A stretch of DNA of 64,000 bases from Nitrospira sp. CR1.1 (GTDB taxonomy: Bacteria; Nitrospirota; Nitrospiria; Nitrospirales; Nitrospiraceae): the NCBI GenBank assembly GCA_014055465.1, contig WIAF01000003.1:372001-436000 (forward strand), given 5' to 3'. The notes below the pieces were generated by a model. The model was not told the DNA's origin, ran no database searches, and saw only the letters and a program-made list of their open reading frames with translations. The stretch's first letter is position 1, and each line of letters starts with the position of its first letter. Below, piece after piece: positions 63,545 through 64,000 of the stretch. A program made the translations under genes and the position numbers.

Positions 63545-64000
63545 ATGGCAAGCCAGCCCGAACCTGATTTGGAATTCACCGATGAAGACTTGGATCAACC
63601 CGTGCCGCCTCCGACCCCTCCGATGAATGCGCCCAAGCGATCGAACAAAGGTCCGCTCATCTGGATACTTCTGTTCTTGCTGGTGGGAGGCATCGGCTAT
63701 GTGGCCATGGATCCAGACGCGGCTATGCAATTGATCCAGCCGTATCTGGACGGCGTGACGGAAACCAGCCAACCGGTGGCTCAGCGACCGCCTGCTCCCG
63801 CCCCGAAACCGGCCGCGGACCCGGTGCCCACACCGGCGCCGGCGGCTCCCCCTGCGGTGGTCGATAGCGCGCCGCCTGCGGCAATGGAAACGCCTGCTCC
63901 GATGCCGGCTGCCGCGGTGCCCGCTCCCGCTCCGGCGGGTAAACCGGCGCCCTCGCCAGTGAGAGTCGCCGCTCCGTTGTATGCAGAGGGCCAGCGGGTG
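63545..64000 (+). CDS. Membrane protein with a Pro/Ala-rich tail, cut by the window end
   Basis: The frame opens at ATG 63545 after GAGGAGG and stays open to the edge (152 codons visible). It has an acidic cytoplasmic start (MASQPEPDLEFTDEDLDQPVPP), one hydrophobic segment (GPLIWILLFLLVGGIGYVAM) and then a long Pro/Ala-rich periplasmic stretch. The last visible residues (VRVAAPLYAEGQRV) might open an SH3-like domain. It resembles TonB- or SPOR-type spanning proteins only in general layout. Confidence 0.6.
   Translation, partial: MASQPEPDLEFTDEDLDQPVPPPTPPMNAPKRSNKGPLIWILLFLLVGGIGYVAMDPDAAMQLIQPYLDGVTETSQPVAQRPPAPAPKPAADPVPTPAPAAPPAVVDSAPPAAMETPAPMPAAAVPAPAPAGKPAPSPVRVAAPLYAEGQRV

Overview
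The window looks like chromosome from a Gram-negative bacterium with fairly high G+C. LptD shows an outer membrane. FabI, AccD, FolC, FolB, MoaA/C/D/E, GlyQ/GlyS and RecN are housekeeping genes. The rich two-component, PilZ, HD-GYP and sigma-54 apparatus, the tandem DUF507 genes and the gene neighbourhoods resemble Nitrospira (Nitrospirota). That placement is inference from memory of families; no search was run. No rRNA or tRNA gene was recognised.

Layout. 1-1062 holds glyS (partial) and glyQ. 1637-2828 holds an orphan gene and a ParE/RelE-type toxin-antitoxin pair. 3208-7566 is an Rrf2-regulated sulfate uptake operon (sbp-cysT-cysW-cysA), followed by a decayed GNAT gene. 8057-14846 is a minus-strand run: glycoside-hydrolase-like protein, YD-repeat protein, fabI, an Ig/LNS2-like exported protein, a TM2-like protein, bcp, a TPR protein, two DUF507 proteins and a cyclophilin-like protein. 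14979-18635 is plus strand: RNase H-like exonuclease, PP2C phosphatase, an NTF2-like exported protein and a PHM-like putative copper protein.

19002-27352 is the most unusual block. A 1405-residue protein joins REC, PAS, a histidine-kinase-like region without its His, two PilZ domains, a LuxD-like acyltransferase domain without its catalytic His, and a methyltransferase. It is followed by a GAF histidine kinase, an NtrC-type activator and, behind a good -24/-12 promoter, a REC-HD-GYP protein with an altered GYP motif. Together these look like a c-di-GMP-linked regulatory circuit controlling acyl or methyl chemistry.

27361-39232 is minus strand: recN, trxA, an exported protein, lptD, folC, accD, a metallo-beta-lactamase-fold protein, a NicO/UreH-type permease and the molybdopterin genes moaA-moaE-moaD-moaC. 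Long inverted repeats of one family sit exactly on the stop codons of accD, moaD and the Tim44-like gene, and a related one follows an exported-protein gene. The moaD copy appears to have lengthened MoaD past its essential Gly-Gly.

41450-52870 is a complete type I-E CRISPR-Cas locus: 43 repeats with a 61-bp period, then cas2, cas1, cas6e, cas5e, cas7e, cse2, cse1 and cas3, led by a small putative exported protein gene whose stop overlaps the cas3 start. A caspase-family gene lies divergently next to it. 55990-57773 has a FolB-methyltransferase fusion and a PHP phosphoesterase. 57960-60949 is a membrane Ser/Thr kinase - PP2C - FHA operon. The right end holds exported or unknown proteins, a YjbQ-family protein and a membrane protein cut by the window edge.
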